64,000 nt of DNA from Megaustenia siamemsis (taxonomy: Eukaryota; Mollusca; Gastropoda; Stylommatophora; Ariophantidae). Each line of letters begins with the position of its first letter. The first letter of the stretch is position 1. Below are positions 59,601 through 64,000 of the stretch, in pieces. A program made the position numbers and the translations under genes. The notes below the pieces were generated by a model that saw only the letters and a list, made by a program, of their open reading frames with translations, made no database searches and was not told the DNA's origin. The stretch spans positions 47,790,486 through 47,854,485 of the forward strand of contig JAVIAB010000051.1 of NCBI GenBank assembly GCA_032433765.1, in the 5' to 3' direction.

Positions 59601-60715
59601 TTGTATGCATGCCGAGACATCCAATGAAGGACAGATTCCAAAATCTTGCATTGGGACGACTTAAGAGAAGCAGCTTTATCCACCAAGCCAAGCGTATTAG
59701 TAGACAAACGCCAGACATGCCAAGAGTTGTTAAACCCCTTCTGCCCATACCAGAACAGACTCCCTGGACAGATGAATCAGGATTATCAGTTCAAATACGG
59801 ACAGAAGTGAAAGGAATAGTTGACAAAGAGGAACAAAATAGTCTACAGCGAAAAACAATAACTCTCAGTTTCCTGGATGAAGAATACCCAAAAGACCTAT
59901 GGATTCGTGTGTACACAGATGGATCAGCACAGAATGCAGTAAAGAATGGGGGAGCAGGTGCATATATAGAGTACCCAAATAACACTAGGGATATGAATAA
60001 AATAGCAACAGGGAAATATTGTCACAATTATGATGCAGAAATACAAGCAATAAAGTTGGCAATAGAAAAACTGCTGAACAGTAATCTTAGCCCACAGCCT
60101 GTAGTGTTTTTGACAGATGCAAGATCAGTACTCCAGGCACTACAATCCAGAAAATTACCACATCTGCAGACCTTATTGACTGAACTCTGCAAGCACCACA
60201 GGGTTGCCCTGCAGTGGATCCCGTCTCACTGTGGAATACCAGGAAATGAGAAAGCAGATCAGTTGGCAAAGGAAGGTTCAACAGGCACACAACTAGATAC
60301 ACCAGTTACATACCATCATAAGAAACAGATAATCAAATCAATCAGAGGACCACAAGCCCCAAATCAGGATGCCTTTCATAATATGAATAGATATGAACAA
60401 GTTATCATTATACGCCTAAGAACAGGACACAATCGACTCCATAGTCACATGTATACAAAATTCAAGATCGGCACATCAACTACTTGTACATGTGGACAGG
60501 CACCCCAGACTGCTGAACACATACTTCAAGACTGCACTGAATATAGTAGACTGAGGAAAATCCATTGGCCCATAGATACAACACTACAGACAAAACTATA
60601 TGGGCCACTGCAAGAATTACAAAAGACAGTAAAATTTATACAGGAAACGACATTGCAGATATAGACAATACTTCAGGCGAACGAAAGATAGATAGATAAC
60701 AGAAATATTGAATGG
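56656..60715 (+). mobile_element. I/Jockey-group LINE, nearly complete ORF2, nested in an RTE copy
   Basis: About 4.06 kb. The 5' leader (56656-56850) is GC-richer with no clear ORF1 product; ORF2 follows; the 3' end has GAAAGATAGATAGATAACAG, a short GATA tail. RTE sequence of the same copy flanks it on both sides, with about 17 bp of the RTE target missing compared with intact copies (for example 17826-17842). No target duplication was found. It is the best preserved coding element in the window. Confidence 0.88.
56848..60664 (+). pseudogene. LINE ORF2: endonuclease, reverse transcriptase, RNase H, zinc knuckle
   Basis: Endonuclease: MHWNAEGINSK, CCLQETHL, VCGDFNSHSQSWG (57030-57450) and, in the next frame, GGSDHRPVF (57650-57675). 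RT: IMIPLLKPGKD, YRPISLTSCL, QQAGFRQ, WIDLKKAFDKVW (motif A), RQGVPQGEVLSPTLFLIYIN (motif B), MYADDLVMW (motif C, about 59010), TYLGVTFDNKLSW. RNase H: VYTDGSAQNAVKNGGAGAYI, NYDAEIQAIKLA, FLTDARSVLQAL, WIPSHCGIPGNEKADQLAKE. Knuckle: CTCGQAPQTAEHILQDC. Breaks: a frameshift near 57635, a one-base loss in an A run near 58350, and a TAA at 58688-58690, after which the frame stays open for about 660 codons. The catalytic residues of all three enzymes are present. The chosen 5' boundary is the first ATG of the endonuclease frame; true translation start unknown. Confidence 0.9.
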
Positions 60716-60865
60716 TCCATGGTATTCTCAACATTCTTCTGTGAAACCCCATTTCTGCATACTCCAGTGATTTTCGTGTCTGTTGTCCTATTGTCCATGA
60801 TTCACATCCATATGTTAAGACTGGCTCTACATAACATTTAAGAACTCTTTTTTTCTTGTTTCTTA
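60716..60865 (-). pseudogene. RTE-type LINE, 5'-side remainder of the split copy
   Basis: Minus strand reads KKRVLKCYVEPVLTYGCESW TIGQQTRKSLE and RRMLRIPWT, which in other copies directly precedes the text found at 56655 and below. It starts at TCCATGGTATTCTC, 17 bp after the break on the other side. Confidence 0.88.
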
Positions 60866-60904
60866 TGCCAAAAATGAATTGCATAGTATCCTCCTCATTT
60901 TTTT

Positions 60905-60970
60905 GGAAAGCTGGTTCAATATTAAGAAGAAACAACTATCATTTTTTGGTCATGTAATGAGAAAAGAATC
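60905..60970 (+). pseudogene. Short RTE scrap, opposite strand
   Basis: Plus-strand text NIKKKQLSFFGHVMRKES matches the NIRKKQSSFFGHVMRREQ region. Only about 60 bp; its preceding GGAAAGCTGGTTCA resembles sequence at about 37868. Confidence 0.55.
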
Positions 60971-61219
60971 GTGTCTGCTAAATTTGTTTAATAAGATGTG
61001 TTCTGGCTCATATTTTTTATACCTCTATCTCTAGACATTCTGGTTTTCCTAGCTTGTTTCATTAACAAGCTTATTTATTTCACGCATTATTTATTTTTTT
61101 TAGGCTTTGGGGTTGGTTGGACTGTTGAAGACTCCCACCTACTTTTGTGATTTCCCTGCTTTCTCGTTTTCCGGGATTTCACAGTGTGCTGATATCTACA
61201 ACACGGCTAGTTCTGTCTT

Positions 61220-61510
61220 TTCTGACAGCAAACATATGTTGTTCTTTATTCCCTGAATACACAAATGATGAATATTTTTGGACTTATGACCTCTTGTGTG
61301 TTGAGAATGTATATGGCTGTGTGTAGCGCCATTACCTCTGCTCTAATATTTGTGCACCATTCTCCGACTGGAAGAGAGTGTGTTTCTGTCTGTCCACTTG
61401 GGTAAGTTATATAGATGCCACTCTCTTTGATGCTTCGGTTGTTGATCCATCTGTGAAAGCCCCTGTCCATACATGTTTGGGGTATTGTTCTTTGAGCGTG
61501 ATAAGTGACA
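61220..61510 (-). pseudogene. LINE RNase H fragment
   Basis: Minus strand: AFTDGSTTEASKR in one frame and, after a shift, SGIYITYPSGQTETHSLPVG and NIRAEVMALHTAIYIL. These correspond to the first (D) and second (E) catalytic blocks of RNase H. The third block is lost. Confidence 0.7.
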
Positions 61511-61624
61511 GGGCTCTCATTTCTTTCTAAAGTTGCTTGTTTTAGAAGACTATTTCTGGAACATATTGAATTATTTTCGTTTTGTTTTTACATTTGGATC
61601 ATAACTCGGGTGCGAGAGCTTTGT

Positions 61625-61745
61625 ACGTTTCTTTGAGTTATTGAGTTATTTGCGGGTCATCATCATTGCACTCCGAACATGTCCATAGGTGCTCAGATCT
61701 CCTCCTCAGCAAGTCCCGCAGTGTCCAGCGACTGACGACTCAAGT
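61625..61745 (-). pseudogene. 3' end of the LINE family that the palindrome interrupted
   Basis: Minus strand reads VVSRWTLRDLLRRRSEHLWT CSECNDDDPQITQ-stop followed by AACTCAATAACTCAA, nearly identical to 32120-32237. Sequence upstream of it is unrelated, so it is a short 5'-truncated insertion of the same young family. Confidence 0.85.
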
Positions 61746-62440
61746 TCTGAACGTTTCTTTGTTCAGCTCTAATACTTGTGCATGATGTATGTTTCCCTTG
61801 CAAGATGGTTTGGGCTCTTTCTTAGAAGTTTTTTGTTCTCTCTTGGACTTGTTGGTGTAGTGGGTGATCTGGCAGCTTTTTAAACTTTTCGAACTGGATG
61901 AAGGATTTCTATTTTCTATTTTTTGTGTGCTAAAAACTTAAGATCTGTTGTTTTTTCTATTGTCATGATGGGCGCGATTTTAATTACCCCCATAACGTTC
62001 TTTTTGTGCTTGTGCGGCATTGGATTACCTAGTGGGTATCATTTCCACACAAGTCACATGACGTTCTACGCCTTGATAGATCACACTTTGTTCTTCAGAA
62101 TCTCCTCCCTCACTAGTTTAACGTTAACATAGTAGGGGATGTTGGTGGCTTTCTTATATGGAAAAGTCAACTTGTCTGCGGTGTTTTTTATGGGATAAAC
62201 ACCTGAGTCCGAAGTGATGTTTGTGGCGATCTTTTTAACAGTGTCCTTCTTTGTAGTCGAGGGCAGCCGTTGTAGCATGTCTTTAGTACTTTAGTCATTT
62301 CTTGGGTAAGATGCTCAGTTATGACAACAGTTTGTAGACTCTGGCACTGGAGGATATTTTCCGTCCAGTCCCTCGAAGTAGGTGATGTAAACGGCGGTAC
62401 TTAGCGTCGATAACTACTTCTTAGGACTTTCTATCATCAT
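61746..62440. other. Unassigned; possible decayed LINE ORF1 on the minus strand
   Basis: A minus-strand frame (62278-62081) reads PSTTKKDTVKKIATNI and PYYVNVKLVREEILKN, and neighbouring text includes GNPMPHKHKKNVMG. Such basic text, placed upstream of LINE ORF2 sequence, could be an ORF1 nucleic-acid-binding remnant, but no defined domain is visible. Confidence 0.3.
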
Positions 62441-62444
62441 AACT

Positions 62445-62740
62445 GAGTGCCGTCTCCGCATCAAAGGTTGGCAACCATGGAACGCCATTCCACTCTGTCT
62501 CTTGCTTTGATGGTGCAGATTGTCATAGGTTGACTTCTCCATCTTTTGCTGTTACTCGTCCATGTTAGTCTTGGTCTGCCTCTGCCTCTTTTACCTTGTA
62601 TTTTCCCTTCCAAGATTACTTTTAGTAGGCTGTTGTGTCTTTTAACATGCCCCAAAAATTTCATTTGTCTTTTTCTAATTGTGTTTAGTAGTTCTCTTTT
62701 CATTTTTAGTTGTTTTAAAACTCCATCGGATTTTCTATAA
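62445..62740 (-). pseudogene. RTE-type LINE 3' end, second subfamily
   Basis: Minus strand: KMKRELLNTIRKRQMKFLGH VKRHNSLLK, LEGKIQGKRGRGRPRLTWTS, RDRVEWRSMVANL, then RCGDGTQL. It is the least decayed of its subfamily here. The tail lies near 62440 (ATGATAGA), without a long GAT repeat. Confidence 0.82.
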
Positions 62741-64000
62741 CGTGTGCAATATCTTTTAATCCTACACCGGCCGGTCCTATGGGAAATCGAGCAATCAGGG
62801 AATGCAGGGCTTTATAGGTTTGGGGCCCAGTTACAGTCAGAACAAGTGTATCGAGACTGTTGAGTGCTCCTCCTTCTAAAGCATCATCCATGTTAAACTC
62901 TAAAGTTGAAATTTTGTCTTTATGCTCCAGGCTAACAAAGAGATGTTATGCACATTGAGTCACAGTAGGATCCCTCATATTTTCCATTTATATAAGGAAA
63001 CACTGCACGTACCGGTCAAAAATAGTGATTTCAGAGTTCATATTACATTGTCAACAACTACAATCAAGATATTTAAACAGACTAGTTGTAAAGAAAACGT
63101 GTGCTACTTCTTTAACTATATCTTGTGAAGTCACCAAATATAAAATTGAAGGCTGTTCAATTACATGCTTCCGTAGACTTTCTCTCTTGCTGAGTTTTCT
63201 AGAGTTTTAGACCCCTAAATCACAATATTTTTTGATGATGAATGAATGAAAGAACCTGCAGCATTTTTTCTGAAAAAGGTTGTCTTTTTAATTAGAGAAA
63301 TACGAAATGTTACCTCCCATATTATGATTATATAGCGTTCTATCAAAGTCTAAGCATGATAAAAATGTCAGGTAATCCTCGTGGTTAGACGAACATAAAC
63401 ACAAAAATACAAGAGTTTCACATTTATATTGTCAGGGGGAAACAACAAGATTTGGCACAATTGTTGGTAGTCATTTAGAACTGTAGAGAGATGTCAACTG
63501 TTGGTAGTCCCCACTAAGTGTAGTGAAATGTTAAACTGCGCGCGCGCGTGTGTGTGTGTGCGCGCGTGTGTGTATGCATATGTGTATGCATATGTGTATG
63601 CATGTGTGTATGTGTGTGTCTGAGTGTTTTTGTTGTCTGCTACTCTGAAGAAATTAAAATTGTTCTATTTTTCTAATTATGTTTGTCTAATCTCGATGAT
63701 TACTCAATATTTTGTTTACAAGTTCTGAGATGTTGAAACCATGTTGCAGAATTATAAGGGGAAGTAACAATCGAGGGAGACAACCTATATAATATATAAC
63801 GCTGGTAGTTGTTTTAAAATATAAACTAGAATGATTGGTAGAGATGCGTAGTGGCCTATTGCCACACAAATTCATGTATCCCTATATAGGGATATTCTTT
63901 ATAGTCCGCTTTTTCAAAGCTACTGATTTAAAATATGTACATAATTTAATAGTACATGGTTTGTAATTTATAAATAATTAGATGTTCATTAATTTATTTC
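62741..64000. other. No gene; alternating purine-pyrimidine tract at 63538-63620
   Basis: The run (CG)n(TG)n, CGCGCGTGTGTG, then (TATGCA/TGTGTA)n is a classic Z-DNA-prone simple repeat and the only GC-rich spot in the region. Elsewhere only chance frames. Confidence 0.6.

Overview
This is a eukaryotic, AT-rich, non-coding window from an animal genome. It is built almost entirely of dead retrotransposons, tRNA-derived SINEs, simple repeats and long minisatellite arrays. I found no intact host gene, no exon-intron structure, no rRNA or free-standing tRNA, and nothing bacterial. The RTE-type LINEs with ATG-repeat tails, the RNase H-bearing I/Jockey-group LINEs, the tRNA-headed SINEs and a Polinton remnant suggest an invertebrate. 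A mollusc or other lophotrochozoan is my best guess, and that is inference only.

Positions 1-20283 hold fragments of at least four LINE lineages on both strands, three tRNA-derived SINE families (several with clear 10-12 bp target-site duplications), a 59-bp minisatellite split by an RTE copy, and unannotated AT-rich DNA. The stretch 18421-20283 is a decayed RNase H-type LINE on the minus strand.

The centrepiece is 20414-30979, a 10.57-kb near-perfect palindrome. Its ends read 5'-AGTAGTATAC and GTATACTACT-3', and it is flanked by the 6-bp direct repeat CACGTC (20408-20413 and 30980-30985). It sits inside the reverse transcriptase of a plus-strand LINE whose reading frame ends at 20413 and resumes, in the same frame, at 30980. 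Each arm (left 20414-25545, right 26018-30979) carries, from the tip inwards: a GC-rich hairpin, polyadenylation signals, a 107-codon open remnant that looks like the C-terminus of a Polinton/Maverick protein-primed DNA polymerase B, a 32-bp minisatellite, a CCAAT/TATA promoter-like block, a 222-bp repeat array and a 136-bp repeat array. The arms differ mainly by whole repeat units. The centre is an asymmetric ~472-bp stretch of extra 136-bp units. I interpret it as a non-autonomous Polinton derivative formed by inverted duplication of the polB end and then integrated with a normal 6-bp duplication.

From 32440 to 39000 there is a second decayed copy of the interrupted LINE, a 147-bp-arm hairpin (34778-35182), an RTE copy and featureless DNA. 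From 39005 to 44300 two large minisatellites (27-bp and 28-bp units) abut across a short perfect palindrome. From 46900 to 64000 there are further SINEs, minisatellites (20, 52, 45 and about 30 bp), RTE fragments, and the best preserved LINE of the window (56656-60715: endonuclease, reverse transcriptase, RNase H; two frameshifts and one nonsense codon), which has inserted into an older RTE copy. No genes cooperate in a pathway; the layout records layered transposition and tandem-repeat expansion.
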